This document shows positions 49,886-63,281 of a DNA stretch of 64,000 nt, in pieces (position 1 is the stretch's first letter; each line of letters begins with the position of its first letter). Under the pieces are notes generated by a model, which saw nothing but the letters and a program-made list of their open reading frames with translations, was not told the origin of the DNA and did no database searches. Where the stretch lies: contig NW_024040817.1 of the NCBI RefSeq assembly GCF_014851395.1, positions 17,727,610-17,791,609 of the forward strand, in the 5' to 3' direction. The stretch comes from Micropterus salmoides. Its lineage: Eukaryota; Chordata; Actinopteri; Centrarchiformes; Centrarchidae. The position numbers were made by a program, and so were the translations under genes.

Positions 49886-51282
49886 TTATAGGACAGTTTT
49901 ACTTACATGTCTACCTACTGACCTGCAAAAATAAATAAAAGAAACTAGCTTCTTCGTTTGAGTTGTGGTTAACCAATATTTGGGTATCAAACATAGTGAT
50001 AAATTCCAGAAGTTGGACAATATCTGAGTGAGAGTAAGAACAGATAAAGAGAAAAATAGAATAGTGTGTAGCGCTAACAAAACAATCTTTACAAAGTCAT
50101 CCATAGATCATCTGAGTGCAAACCTTCCAATCCTTTGTATCTTTCTTCAAAGATAATACATCAGCAAAAAGACGCAATTGCTGCTATTTGACATGCTCAA
50201 CATGGCGTGCATTCCCTGCGGAGTGCACTGGTTATTAGTGCACCATTCATCAACTCCTGTCATAAAAACACGACAGAGACCTGTCTTCCTGCCAACACCG
50301 AGCCACAATATACATCTACCCCACTCGCATACTCATTTGAATTGGCACCGACTATTGATACATGACACCAAGTCGATACAAACAAAAAGCTGCAACTATC
50401 CTCTAGGTGGGCGTTTATCCGGAAGTCTTTGTGACAGGCAGGAGGAGAAAGTAGAGGGCACAGCTGCTGTCAGCGATAAGCCCTGGGTGATAAACGACTG
50501 GGGTGAGGGAGGAATATATGTTAAAGCATTCTCCCTCTGGTTCCTACATGTTTGTGACTGCTGATCAGTCATTATCAGTGGGTGGTATATGGTTTAGTAA
50601 TCTGACCTCTGTTGAGTCTGTTTGGGATGATGGTTGGAGGCAGACTGCATGTAGAGTACGTGTGCATGTTTTACTGTCATATGCCATAGATAATGCAAGT
50701 GCTGTATTTAATTATACCTTCAGTTCAGTCTTAAATGACCACCTGTTTCTCTCTCTCAGTCTGTACTTATTTAGCGAGTGTCAAAATTTCAAACAAACGT
50801 AAGTTAATGTAACGGTTAAATCAGTCATCAAGTAAAAACTGGCAAATGATCTTAGTAGGAAACAAAATAGAAAGATGATCTTGGTCAATGATTCTTTTCT
50901 TTGAGGACACACATATTGTTATAATACAGCTATACATGTAAAATAAAAGAAAACAATATTTAAAATGATTTGGAAAGTTGAATGTGCTCTTTTCTTTTTA
51001 AATCATAATGATAGCATTTGTTTTGCCAGAGTACTGTCACAGAATGTAAAGGTATTTTTTTAAATCTCAACTCTCTGTCTGTCTCTCTGTATCTGTTTTT
51101 GCAGAGCTGGATGGAGCCTTATGAAAAGAAATGCTAGTGAGGGAGTTGGGACGACGCACGGCAGTAAATAATGACTGTCTCAATGCACAGGAGAATTTAG
51201 ACAGTAATAGCAGACTGTAATATGGGCCAAATCTGTCCCCAAGGACAACACTGGATTAACCAACATCACTCAAATCACACAA

Positions 51283-51290
<8 letters not shown>

Positions 51291-51317
<27 letters not shown>
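51291..51317. repeat. (CA)n microsatellite
   Basis: About 13 CA units. Confidence 0.9.
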
Positions 51318-51321
<4 letters not shown>

Positions 51322-51877
51322 CTGAACTACTGGTTCACAAATCAATCTGACCCTCCTTCCCGCTTATCTAATGGAGGAATAAAAGAGAAAAAAAAGAAGG
51401 ATCTTTCCTCCTTTTTTTTCTCTTTTTAGGGAAGATAAGAGTGTGTGTGAGAAAAGGAATGGAGAGAGAAAAAAAGAGATCTAAAGAGGGAGAGATGGAG
51501 AGGGACCAGAGAAAGAGGACAGGCATTTCAATAATTTACAAACTCCTGCTTCATTTAGAATAGAATCAGTGCCCAAACTGGACCCGTGTGACCTCCACAC
51601 ATGGCACATCATCCACAGCGGCCCACTCACTCTGTGCGTTGTCTGTGTGTCTGTGATTGTGTGCATTTGTGCAAGAGCTTGCAAAAGGATGTAAAGACAC
51701 GTAATTGCGTGTGCATGGGTTGTCTTGAGTGCAGCTCTACCGACTAGCAGACATGGATTTCTATTAAAGGAGTATTGTCGATTCATTAGTACGGCTGGTG
51801 CAGTGGGAGGAGAAGAGAAAAGGGCTGAGACTAAAGACTGCATTACATCTTTACATTATAACTGCAACTCCGTGGCT

Positions 51878-51880
<3 letters not shown>

Positions 51881-51921
<41 letters not shown>

Positions 51922-51931
51922 AGTGTGTGTG

Positions 51932-51969
<38 letters not shown>
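51881..51969. repeat. (GT)n microsatellite, interrupted
   Basis: About 44 units with one GAGA and one CG interruption. Confidence 0.95.
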
Positions 51970-51972
<3 letters not shown>

Positions 51973-52160
51973 GGACTGCCTATGTTGCTTTGCATGTGTG
52001 TTTCCTGTTGCATGTCTGCATGTTTGTCCATGTGTCCTCATGTGATGAGTCGATTTGCATGCACTGTCCAATGGTAAACCTTTTCCAGGAACTGTGCCAT
52101 TTTCACTCCAAAATGTGGCCAACACACTACAGCTGGAGGGAAGCAAGCACCATTTCCTGA

Positions 52161-52209
52161 AATATATATATATGTATATATGTGTGTGTACGTATGTATG
52201 TATGTATGT
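52161..52209. repeat. Compound (AT)n(GT)n(GTAT)n microsatellite
   Basis: AT dinucleotides change to GT and then to the tetramer GTAT. Confidence 0.9.
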
Positions 52210-53299
52210 TGCAGATCAAAAAGACTAGTTGAGAGAGGAGGAGGGGTTTACATGTGAGCCTGTGTGTATGTCTTCTCCTGTCATTCACAATGACCTGCAG
52301 CAGCAGGCATCTCTGTTACGTAATCCTGGCTGTCAAACGCATTCACACACACCTCCGAACATGCGCTCGCACACACACATACTGTATATATACACACACA
52401 CACACACATACACACCTGCTAGCGCCTTCAAACAGCTCAGAGCCTACTCTCAAGTCGTGTTGAGAAAACCCTTCATGCTATTTCAACACAATCAATGCAG
52501 GAGCATTCTTCCCTCCTGCAGCAGGTAAATAACTAACTAGTGTAATTAATGATTCTGAGGTCTGTTATGCTGCTCTCATCACCATTTATACTAATGCTTC
52601 AATTATTTTAGGGATGACAACCAAAAACCATTTAAGCTTTCTCAGAGGAATGCACAGTACAGACACAGACACATTATTAGGGTGTTCTTAGAAATCAAAT
52701 GATATCAAGCAAACATGTTTTGCTTTGCATGGTAATAACGACGAGTCAGATTTATATTCATAGCAGTCTGGTAAAAGAACATCAATTCGATATGTTCTTG
52801 ATTCACTGTCCTTTTTTCCAGTCACAAACTCTTATTTTACACATATAATGTGACATTATGGCAGTTCCGTCCTTCCTCGCTGTGTATGTTAATATAACCT
52901 CCCACACAACAGTCAACACAGCCTACAGTTATGTACAGTGGCAGGCTCACAGCATTGTGCTGCTCTATGATGTGTACAGCACGTCCCCCATCTCATACTA
53001 TCACAATGCTGTATGAAGTCCCACCAGAGTGTAGCACCACAGCACTGAATTATTGCTGAGAGGGAGGTGTGTTGCGCATTCATGAAAAGTCTGGGGATTT
53101 CAGCCCAACAAAGTATTTTTATTTAGAGGAGAAATGATAAAACATGTAAAGGAGTGGGAAGATGTATTTTACAGAGTGCAATTCATTTACTGTTGCTATA
53201 TGTAGAACTTCCTCAGAAGTAAAAAAATGTATTCTAGCAAATAAACCATTAGATACTGCGCACTTTCATTTGGGCAGATGCATAAGGGGTCTGTTCTGG

Positions 53300-53545
53300 A
53301 ACTGGATTAGTCTATTAATGAATTAGTTGAAGCATCAGCTTCTCAAATGTGAGGATATGCTGCTTTTGTTTATCCTAAAAAACAAGCAATTTGAAAATGA
53401 GTTCTATAAACTGTGATCAGCATTTTTTAAAATATTTTCTGGCCTTTTCTTTTATTACTTAAAAGATACAGAAATTATTTGAAAAAAAAAATCTGCAAAT
53501 TTCCTATTTAATATAATTAAAAATTAAAATAATCGTTAGAGAAAT
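53300..53545 (-). repeat. Fish interspersed repeat, copy 5
   Basis: The plus strand shows the reverse-oriented blocks in order: GCTTCTCAAATGTGAGGATA, AACAAGCAATTTGAAA, ATCAGCATTTTTTAAAATAT and finally AAAATAATCGTTAGAG. This corresponds to the family at 19115-19340 read from the other end. Confidence 0.65.
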
Positions 53546-55273
53546 CTTCTTTTCAACAGACTTTGTAAAGCAACAGAGCCAGAGCACCAAAAAAAGCACA
53601 GATTTCTGATGGAAAGCAGCACTTTTACTGAAGGTTCAGCAGAATCTCTCAGGAAGCCTTGTTGAAAAATGTCTGCTGGCTATCACACAGGACTATTCTA
53701 TTAAAACCCTTCAACCAAAGCCTCTGCCATTGTTATCCCATTCAGAAAACCACAGGTTGCTACATCAGCCCCAAGTTCACTCTGCTCCCCCAAGTGACGG
53801 AAAACTAGTTTAGCTCAATGGGCTATTAGCCTATACCTCTCCACACATAAAAGGATTGAGAAGAAGAGTATATAGGGATACTGGTAAGTGGGCATGCATC
53901 AGCATCATTGCAATTTTGTGATGCAGGAAAGCTTAGTATATAAAGCACTACACAGTACAAGAATATTGGTGTGATTTTTTTAAGACAACCAACTGGAGTC
54001 CCACAGCAAACCTTTTATTGATTCAATAATCACAGAGGGTGGGAGGCAGTGATTGGAGCTAATTGCTCAGGTATCAGATTATTAGATCACAAGCATAACT
54101 TGCCATCCTATTTGCCACTTGGAAACACCACTCAGTGTCTGCTGAGGAAAGTATGGAAAAGTCAACGACAGGAAGTTAGAGAGAGCCATGCAGAGAAAAG
54201 CAGAGGGAAAGTGACAGAGAAATGAGCACACAGAGCAAGATGAAAGTGGGGGGAAATGAAGGGAAAGTTGATGAAAAGGAGAAGAAAACAACAGAAGCAA
54301 AGAGGCACAGAGCCAGAGTGACACAGAGAGAGATTAGGAGACCAAACGGTAGGTCGTAGAGGGTGGGTGGTCAGAAAGATGGCACTTTATCATACAACCT
54401 AGTTGTAAAAGCAATAAACTCTCTATAGGTCTCAGCATAAAGACTTCTCAGGCACCACAAAGGCCATCCCCATTCATCTTACTAAAAGCTGAAGTTGCTG
54501 AACTAAACTCACCTGCTCCTGGGGAAAACCGTTTGTCATCATGAACTCCTGACTATTTCAGAACATCCAGGCATACAATCCATAAAAGCATCTGAGAATA
54601 CATACAAGTTTGCTTTGTTGCTTTTGAGTTGAGGGGACGACCTGCTCTTTTCTGTTTCATCATTTTACGTGTAAAAAATAAACAAAATGTAGATTTGGAG
54701 CTGAACTGAAACTGTATGTTTGTCTTTATTTTTTCTAGAAATGTGACCTTATAAATATAATTAAATAAACTCGATAAATAAGTAAAAATAATAAGTTAAT
54801 AAAACATATTTCATATAAACTTTATAGCTTCATCAGTTTAGACTGATATTCACAGATGTTCCACTCATACCAGCCTTCAAAGCTATCATAATGAAATTGC
54901 TGTAAAGGCAACAGAAAATTAGTAGTTCCATGATTGTACAGATGACATTTGTGCCAAGAAACTATACAGATACCTCGACTGACAGGAAACCTGTAAATTA
55001 TCTAATTTGCATGACTTCTCTGTCCTGTCTCCAGGTAATTATCATCCTCTGATGTGATGATCACTCCCGCCAGTTGCCACCCACCAGTCTGCTTCTGTAT
55101 CTCCCCTGCTTTCTCACCTCTCTACTTAATTGTCTCTCTCTCTCGTGCACTTATACTGGAGGTGTGATTGCATTAAGCTGCAGAGAGCAAGGGCATCCCC
55201 AGGGCCGCACTAATGTACAGAACAGAATGTACAGAGTTGTGAGACTGAGAAGGAGAGCAAGAGAAAGGCTGAG

Positions 55274-55274
<1 letters not shown>

Positions 55275-55337
<63 letters not shown>

Positions 55338-55351
55338 GGGGGGGTGGGGGG
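55275..55351. repeat. (GT)n microsatellite followed by a G-rich run
   Basis: About 30 GT units to 55335, then GGGGGGGTGGGGGG. Confidence 0.95.
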
Positions 55352-56285
55352 CATCCATTACTATAATCATTTTACCTCACTTGAAAAGGTGGCTCTTACT
55401 GTGGCTGCTGTGAAAGAAAGAAGACACAGAAGTCAGAGAGAAGAGAGATGAGTGGAGTAAAAAGCCTCTCATGGCTGTTGGTAAATCTAAAGCGCGACTT
55501 CATTTTTCAACCTTTATTGCTTTTTCACACGAGCACCCTGAGCATCCACGCAATAACCAAAGACATTTTAGTGGTGTCCCTGTAGTGTGTTTGTAATATG
55601 CTTGAGGTATCCTGAGCATTTTAGATGATAGCAATTAACAAGACCAGTCAAAGCTCGACAGCAATCACAGGTTTTAACATTATTCACGTTTCAGGTAAAA
55701 ATGCAAAACCTATAAATCAAAAGTGCACATTTTACAACTTGCTTCCTAACCAACCAGTGAATTCCTACTGTGAATACAATAAAACCAAAACAAATGCAGC
55801 ACAAAAGCAATATGTGGCTCCATGTAAACAATGAGGGATATCTTTCAAAGTGGGGGTGGTGGACAAGGAATACCCTGAAGGAATAACATCTAATGCAATC
55901 AGATCGCTCTGGCCAATTAGTCGGCACTAGGCTAGCCAGAGATGATGTCAGTCATCATTACTCATTGCTTAATGCTATAAAGCAGAAGGGAATCAAGAGC
56001 AAACAAAGAAAAGAGCAACAAAAGTGGGTCGGAGTTAGGAAGGACAGCGGATTAATCAAGCCAAAGGCAGACAAGCACTCTTATGTGAATAATAGCACCC
56101 ACACAGAGTATAATAGCACACACACACACACACACACACACATTTCTTAAGTTCCTAAAACGCACACTTTATCTAACTCTTAAATACAGGGGTATAAGGG
56201 TAAATGCTTAGATATATTAAGTCATTCTCACAATGATACAGTACACACCACAAAAATGCAGACGCAGGCATCCACCCCCATTTCC

Positions 56286-56287
<2 letters not shown>

Positions 56288-56332
<45 letters not shown>
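56288..56332. repeat. (CA)n microsatellite
   Basis: About 22 CA units. A shorter CA tract lies at 56117-56142. Confidence 0.95.
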
Positions 56333-56340
<8 letters not shown>

Positions 56341-56549
56341 AAATGTTCCAGCACATGTATGGCTCATTAGTAATGACCTACAGCAACATGTCTTTCCATG
56401 CTGATGGCTGAATTCCGGTCGATACCCCACAGCTCCAAATGACATTTGACATTTCACTTACATATGCGGTCAGCATATTATTATGGGGCACAAACACAAA
56501 CTACTGAAGGCTGTTTCTCTAATATACATACACTCACGCACTGTACAGG

Positions 56550-56750
56550 GGTGGTGATGGCACAATGGGTAAGACACATGCATTTGGTGTGAGAGACCCG
56601 GATTCAATTCCCACTGTGACCCATCCACCAATGTGTCCCTGAGCAAGACACTTAACCCATTGTTGCTCTAGAGGTGTGCAACCTCTGACATGTATAGCAA
56701 TTGTAAGTCGCTTTGGATAAAAGCTAAATGAATAAATGTATTGTAATGTA
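56550..56750 (+). mobile_element. tRNA-derived SINE, nearly full length
   Basis: The head carries RNA polymerase III boxes: A box TGGCACAATGGG (56558-56569) and B box GGATTCAATTCC (56600-56611). The central part has TGTCCCTGAGCAAGACACTT, conserved in fish SINEs. The tail GTAAGTCGCTTTGGATAAAAG leads to AATAAATGTATTGTAATGTA. About seven bases usually present after AAAAGC are missing here but present in the tail copy at 33985-34030. The family name is uncertain (V-SINE/AFC-like). Confidence 0.85.
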
Positions 56751-57659
56751 CAGTACACACACACGCAGATGTACCCACATATACAAATCACAACTTGCAG
56801 AATGACACACAGTAAACACAGTGATGTTTATCAGAACAGAGTAATGGTACACAGCGGCTGAGCCAAGCAGACATACACACCCTCATTAGCTCCTATGGGG
56901 GAAGCCATTGGACCCCATGTATGATTATTAAACCTGACGTCAACATCTCTCTTATGTAAACACACGACGGCTGCTGCAGAAGTTTACTGTAAAAGACTTA
57001 TTCTACTTCATCTGGTTTTTATTTTGTGGTTCTCAGAACAGAACGGGCAGTCTTTTTCCTGAAATTCCCTTTTACAATTCTATCAACTGTGCGAAAACAA
57101 ATTGCTGTTTTTATCAAAACTACAACATAACTGCTTTGCCGGGTGGTATTTGGCAGAGGAAGATGTAAGACGTATTGTGCTGCCGTGCTACAGAGCATTA
57201 CAACATTGTAAAAAGTTTACGCTACAGTTTATCTTCTATAGTTCTTCTTTGGGACTGGACCACATTTGAGAGATTTCAAAGACTAATATGCTAATTTATT
57301 AGATACACCTTTCATTAAATCCATAAATTTTTTTTATATAAAGTAAAATCCCTTTCTGCTGCTTCCGTAATTACAAAAATAGAAACATAAGTATAACGAA
57401 ACAGCTGTCTAAATGCAGGCAAGTTTTGTAACCTAAACAAACCCAGTATATGTAATGTAATATTTTTCCTTTTTGCTCTTTCTCCCCTCATGTAGAGTGT
57501 GGTGTCAGTCACATAAATTCACACTTACAGCTGATAAAATTTAGTATTTTCAGCAAGATTGTTAGATGTTTAGTTGAGGACAGACCCAGACTGTCTAGTT
57601 CAAACACAGTCTCTTCTAAACTGATACCTCTACCATCTCTAGACAAGTATTTCTTATTT
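56751..57659. other. Non-coding stretch, nothing recognised
   Basis: AT-rich sequence between the SINE and the LINE relic. The left boundary of the LINE is not clear. Confidence 0.45.
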
Positions 57660-57699
57660 TCTAACATTCATACAAATTTGAACAATATCCTTACAAATG

Positions 57700-57866
57700 T
57701 CTTTACACAGACCTGTCTGCTTTCTGTCCCCAAAGTCATCTCTGAACAACTTTCAGTTTTTATGCACCATATATCTGGGACAAACTCCCAGAAAACTGCA
57801 CGTCTGCTGCAACTCTCCTTTAAATCAAGGCTGAAGACTTTTCTGTTTCCTGCTGCCTTTTCTTAA
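57700..57866 (+). pseudogene. LINE ORF2 C-terminus, frameshifted
   Basis: YAPYIWDKLPENCTSAATL reads from 57761 and SFKSRLKTFLFPAAFS plus a stop reads from 57816. The two lie in different frames, one extra base between them. LSVPKV upstream is in the usual position. This is the conserved C-terminal signature of a reverse transcriptase polyprotein in fish LINEs. It is a dead fragment. Confidence 0.75.
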
Positions 57867-58060
57867 ATTAATTTGAGGCTTTTGATCAGCGTCTTACACC
57901 AGGAATCCACTGACTCCGGCTACGGCACGTTATGGCTGCGCCACGGTTTTGATGCGTCCATAGCCCGGCGTCAAAGTGCTTCTACTACCTTCTTCTCAGC
58001 TCTATGTGACCCTGTTTCATTCCGTCAACTTCAGGCTGCATTTCCATAATTGCATTTGTA

Positions 58061-59259
58061 AACAGTGTTTGCATTTTGTGCTTCTACTATGAGTAAGTAA
58101 GTAACTGCTTACACACAAAATCTTTACATGTCACACAATTTTTGAAACCTCTCACTCAAAGTGCAAAACCTCATCTCAAATGTCCAAAACCATTAGCTAT
58201 TTCTCAGCCTTTCACTCAGTTTTCAATTGCGTAAAACACTTTTTTCAAAACACTACACACAATTCTCTACCTAAGACACAAAAATCTAACAGGAAGTGAC
58301 CTGCTTTCCTTTTCAAAACTCAACAAATCAAAATGCTACACTTATTCACCAGGTCACACAGCCACTCCTCACATGTGCAAACACTAACTGCTTAATTGAT
58401 CACTAACCAATCCCTGCTTTAGTATACCGTAGACCTATACATAGGTCAAAGGACAGATTACCTGTTTTGAACAATGGATGCCAACAATGGACAGACAGCA
58501 AAGGGAGGAGGAGGGAGAGGCAGAGGACGACAATGAGGACAAGTTCAAGGAGGAAGAGTTGGAAGAGGAGGAAGAGGAGGAGGAGGAGGAAGACGAGGGC
58601 AAAGAAGAGAAAGGAAGGAGAGCCATCACTGATGAGTTCCAGGCCACACTTATTGATCATCTGATCAACAGCAGGTTGACCATGAGAGAAGCTGGACTCA
58701 AGAGTCAAGCCCAACTTGAGTCGCTTTACGTTGGCGTCCATAATTTGAACCTTCAGAAATTAAAAATTCTTTCTGCAGTATAGTATGGTAAAATAAATAT
58801 TTTTTGCAATAAAAGAACTTAGACTTTTGGTTTACATATGTTTATGGTTTGCGTTTCTTGTATGCTACTGTATCCAACTGTAATATTTTGATGAACATTG
58901 CATTGTTGTATAGTGTACTTTTCACCTCTCAGCAGATTACTTTCACTCTACAACACTGTAAGGAAATGTATACATAATGCAGCATAATAAACACATAATA
59001 AAGCACATAGTGCTTTAGATTTAGAACAACAGTGTGTAAATGGTATATCAAAGAACTACTATTTTAAAAAGCTTGTTTGTCATCTGATGCAAATGCTTCA
59101 TTTTAGAATGTGTTTGTGACATTTTGAATGCAGTGTTTCATTTTGAAGGACATATGAGACATTTTGCATTTTGTGTGAGCAGTTGTGGGAATTGTGTGTA
59201 GAGTTTTGAAAAAAGGATACATAGTTTTGAAAATGTGTGTAAGCAGTTGGCAAAAACTG
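58061..59259 (+). mobile_element. Tc1/mariner-like element, internally deleted
   Basis: Ends are flanked by TA (58059-58060, 59260-59261). The left end has AACAGTGTTTGC and AACTGCTTACACACA; the right end, reverse-complemented, has CAGTTTTTGCCAACTGCTTACACACA. Subterminal CAAAACACTACACACAATT-like words recur in inverted orientation. It contains only the start of a transposase gene. Confidence 0.65.
58474..58785 (+). pseudogene. IS630/Tc1-mariner-type transposase N-terminus relic
   Basis: From ATG 58474 the frame reads MDANNGQTAKGGG and an Arg/Gly-rich tract, broken by TGA at 58534. In another frame the helix-turn-helix segment RAITDEFQATLIDHLINSRL and TMREAG follows (from ~58619), as in fish IS630-type transposases. 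The catalytic DDE/D domain is missing. The Glu-rich reading from ATG 58478 is an out-of-frame view of the Arg/Gly tract. Confidence 0.65.
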
Positions 59260-59787
59260 TAAATTATTTCTTTTTGTGTCCGTTTTAACCGTGTTTATTG
59301 TTGTTTTATGATCGGGGGTCTCGTCAGGGTGTTTTATTTTGAAAATTGACCGGATTCTCTATGCCGTGACTTCCTGCCTGGTTCGATCTGCTCTGTGCTG
59401 CTTGATGCCGCTTGCGTCAAAAATAGACCCGCTACCTATTCCTAGCGGAGCAAGGACCTGCTTCTGGGACGCTTCTGGGACGCACTGCGGCTGCATCTGG
59501 TGGACTCACAAGCATTGACTCTAATAATAATAACTGCGATTAGCTTCAGCAACCGCGGCTTAGCCGCAACGCGCAGTAGCCGGAGTCAGTGGATTTTAGG
59601 GGTTACTCTATGCTGTAAATTTTACTCTCCTATTTTATCTTATTTTTTTCCATTTAACTCTTTTAAATTGTATTTATACAACTTTTTATATTGAAAATGT
59701 GTTTCTTTTACATTTTTTCTTGATGCCATTTATGTTATATGTAAAGCAGTTGTTACAAATAAACTTGCCTTTCCTTTACTAATGAGA

Positions 59788-62700
59788 CATGATACGGTTT
59801 AGTGAGGTATTTCAAACAGAATGGCCTTGGTTGAAACATTCAAATACATTTTGTTTAAAAGTACTTCAATGTGTTTTTTTCTTCTCTCTTGTTAAGAGCA
59901 TCTAGTACATACACAATAGGCACAACTCAGGTCAGCTCTACCAACTGAGAATGTATCTCTTTTCATTCAAGCCTCCACTCTTCATTTCTCTGCCTCCTCT
60001 TCTCTCTACCTCTCTCTTCTCCAGTTGGTAATTCAAAAAAAGACAGCAGTCGGTATGAACTCAGCGACACTGGGCAAGGTAATTAACTAATTGCTTAGCG
60101 TGCAGAGACAGCCACAGTATGTGTGTGTGGGGAGACGGGTGGCATGACAAGTAAAGACAGCAGGACAAAATTGAAACTGAGTGAGAGGCTCGGGAGGGGG
60201 GAGGTGATAGAAGAAGCAAGGCAGACAGAAGACAGAGAAGAAAAACGAGAGAGACGGAGAAAATGGGATAAATCAATGATAAAATGTGTCTTGATTTAAT
60301 TATTAATTTCTTCTCCTTGTCTGTGGCCAGTACCACATTAGAAGGGAGTTCTCTCATTTCAATGTTCCTCATCTCGGATCATTCCAATAATCAACCCTCT
60401 GTCTTATTAGTTGTCATTTCTCTTCCTTTGTTTTCCCACCACCTCCCCTATCCTTAAATATCTTACTTTCCTGCTGCCCCTCTTCTCCCTCCCTTCCTCA
60501 CTCCCTCCTCTCCTCTCCTCTCCTCTCTGTCTCTCCCTCTTTCGCTCTGGGGCAACTGCTGTAGCAGTTGGCAGTGTCAGGTGTGTGCATGTGTGTGTGT
60601 GTGTGCGTGTTTCTCTTGCTCTCCAAACCCAATTCAATCCTACTATGAGAGCGAGGGCCCAGATCAAATAAAGCAGAGCGCAGCTATTACAAGAAAACAG
60701 AGAAGGGGAAATCCATGCTCTCACGCACACACACACACACACACACACAGAGAAGGGGCGACCTCTCCATTTACTCAGGTTTCTTAACCCTCTCAAGAAA
60801 GCAATTGGCACAAAATGTAACAGGTTTCTTACTACAGGAAACTTGAAACTGTAAAGTTTAAATTCATTTCTTGTATGGCTGACATAAAAATTGTGTTAAT
60901 GCTAACCTTTAGCAGGCTAAAACAAATAATGTATATACTTTTGACCCTTTTTCTGGATAAAGTTTTTTGGTGTTAGCATGCGACCACATTACTGCAGTCT
61001 AAAGTCAAACAACAAGGACGGGTTCAGTTTACTTTGTATAAAGCATTTGGACTGAAAACCCTGGTATTTCTAGACATCTAAAGGCTGCTGTGACTCTTTT
61101 TTATATGTTATTATAGAGAGCATTGCTGGGTTAATTGGTAATTTGACATCTTTGAGATTACTGTGAGCTGTTGCTGCAGGCTGCACTGAGCCTAGCCATG
61201 AGTGTGTGGGAGTCATTTCAGTTTCAAATGAAAAAAATGTTATAAATAAATCTCTGAAAATATAAAGTTAATATAAAGATGTCAGATTTCCCCTGCAAGA
61301 CAAAAAATAGTTTACTCTCTCTCTTGGCATATATATATATATATCTCACCAACTGTTGTGCAAAGCTAAGCATATTTTGCAAACAAGCCCCATGTTTTAT
61401 CTGTATTTAAAGTTACAGTCGACCTGCAGTGTAAAAAATTTAATGAGTGGATCAATGTGACGCTTCCAGTTTAGTAATAGCAGACAGAAGGCTGATTTTG
61501 TTACTTTATATTTTATATTTCTGCGAATTATGTGTAGAGATCAACTGGACACCTATGAAAGTAATATCTAGTTTTATACTTCATGGGTCTGTTATTTAGT
61601 TTTAATAAATTCTAAGGACATTTCCTGGGTGAATGTATGTCATTTGATACAAATTGTAGTGAACATAGGAATTTACTCAAAAGAGAAGGTCATTTTTTGA
61701 CACACATAACTATTAATTGTTATAAAATTTATTTTTTATACTAATTGTATGCTTGTAAGTTTCACATTTTTGCATGTTTAGCTGACTTACTGTGCATGAA
61801 TAAAAGACTTATTGGAGTTGGAAGTTTAACAACTGAACACTGTCTCCATTTTTAGTACTCTGCAGTACACGGTTCTTTCCAGGAAACCATAAAGAAATTA
61901 TGAAGAATTTACAGGCCATTAAAGTAAAGGGTTCCCATTTTCTTTTATAGCTTAACATAGTATTGTGTTAAATATACATTTATGTCATAATTCTTTGCAA
62001 TTCTAGTTGGGCAAACCCATTACTTTGCAGCAGAGTGCTTACTTACAGTAACATAACATTTTATGCACATGACCAAATCATGTCATCAATAATACAAACT
62101 GACATTTGATTTTTCAAAGGTATATATATTTGTCAGTCAAATCAATATTGAAAGAACGTTTTCTGGTTAATATGATGTCTTGTTTTTCGCCTTGCCCTAA
62201 ACACAAAGTAAAATGGTCTTTTCCCCAAAGTTTTTAAAACATACAAATTAAAATAAAATAAAAAGTTAAATGCCTGTGCTTCCAAACAGCTACAGTAGAT
62301 TCAACATGGACCTGTATAAGAGTGATTGTTTTTTAGCACACACAAGCAAACAGGAGCCACATTAGCACCAACTTGTCTACTAACATAAGCCTATTCTACT
62401 GTTGAACTCACTGTAATAAGTCATGCAGGATAAAACATAAGGCACGTGCCAAACATCTTAACACAAACGTCAAATGTTAGGCGACTGGATTCTGACATTA
62501 CATCCTCTACAGGCAGCTAAACAAAAATGGATCCATCCCCTCTATAGGTGACTGACAGTCTCTATATGGTTCCCCCATTAACAGCCTTTTTCTGACATGT
62601 GTTGATCACCACGACTTGCCGCCCAGCGCCATTATTTGAGCTTCTAGACTGTCAGCCCTCCATCTGCTCATTTCTGAGGCTTTCTGCTTAGAGAAAGGCA

Positions 62701-63281
62701 TCTGTCAACAGTGAATTTACAAAAGAGAGAGGAAGCAGAAAGAAGCTGGGAGTGAAATGTGTAATTTCCATTCAGCAAGACTGATGGGTGAATAAAGGAG
62801 GAGACAAGGAGGAGAGAGGGAGGGAAAGACAAGCAGGGAGAGTTTGAATCTTTGTGACTGAGAAAGAAACAGACAATTCAAACAATCAACTTATAAGACT
62901 ACTTTGTAGTCAGCATTTGTATTTAGTTATGTACTTTTCCTGCATTTATTTGATCTAAATCTTACCTTTCCTTAATTCTTTCTCTCAGAAACTCTAGTTA
63001 TTTTACACCCCTCCTCGCAACTCCTCTCTGAATTGGTACAAAATTAATTTAATAAACTAATTAGTCTGAACTTCAAAAAATATTTGTATAGTTATAAAGC
63101 AAGTCCCCAAGCACAATGAAGTACCTCACAGAAAAATCTAATGATGCTGTTGGTGAGTCAAGTCTAACTGTATATTGCTGAAGGGTAATAAACAAAAAAC
63201 TGCTTAGTAAAAGGCAGGTATGCTGCAACTGAAACTCAGACGTCAGTTCTCTTTGGGTCTTATGATTTTTCGCACTAATTA
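59788..63281. other. Non-coding stretch, nothing gene-like
   Basis: CT-rich sequence at 60410-60545, a (CA)n at 60726-60749, AT-rich DNA with (AT)n at 61330-61346. I recognise no exon or mobile element. Confidence 0.5.

Larger units (their letters stand above)
40111..56549. other. Non-coding stretch rich in simple repeats
   Basis: No gene recognised. The 152-codon frame at 40928-41386 shows no domain and includes simple-sequence residues. The stretch contains a SINE-like head, two perfect hairpins (42937-42969, 43814-43849), paired direct repeats at 43083/43214, a C20 run, many CA/GT tracts, an E-box-rich degenerate block (45690-45930) and two interspersed-repeat fragments. Confidence 0.5.
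57898..59602 (+). mobile_element. Unnamed TIR element with TTAC flanks, copy 2
   Basis: Long inverted ends: ATCCACTGACTCCGGCTAC on the left (57905-57923) is identical to the reverse complement of the right end (59577-59595), and similarity extends over ~45 bases through a GC-rich GCACGTT...GCTGCGCC segment. TTAC flanks both sides (57894-57897 and 59603-59606). Removing the element restores a plausible LINE 3' UTR. The core matches 24840-25030. Excluding the inner Tc1/mariner-like insertion, its own length is about 500 bp, with no coding capacity seen. Confidence 0.7.
57660..59787 (+). mobile_element. Non-LTR retrotransposon (LINE) 3' end, interrupted
   Basis: The final part of the LINE protein is readable, followed by a 3' UTR that is cut at ~57897 by a TIR element. 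It resumes at ~59603 with TTACTCTATGCTGTAAAT and ends TACAAATAAACTTGCCTTTC, the usual tail of such fish LINEs. The 5' end is truncated, as is common for LINEs. The exact start is uncertain. Confidence 0.7.

Noticed and set aside
58478..58783. Acidic, Glu-rich protein
   Set aside because: It is the Arg/Gly-rich tract of a Tc1/mariner-type transposase read in the wrong frame. Only the helix-turn-helix part downstream is genuine coding remnant.
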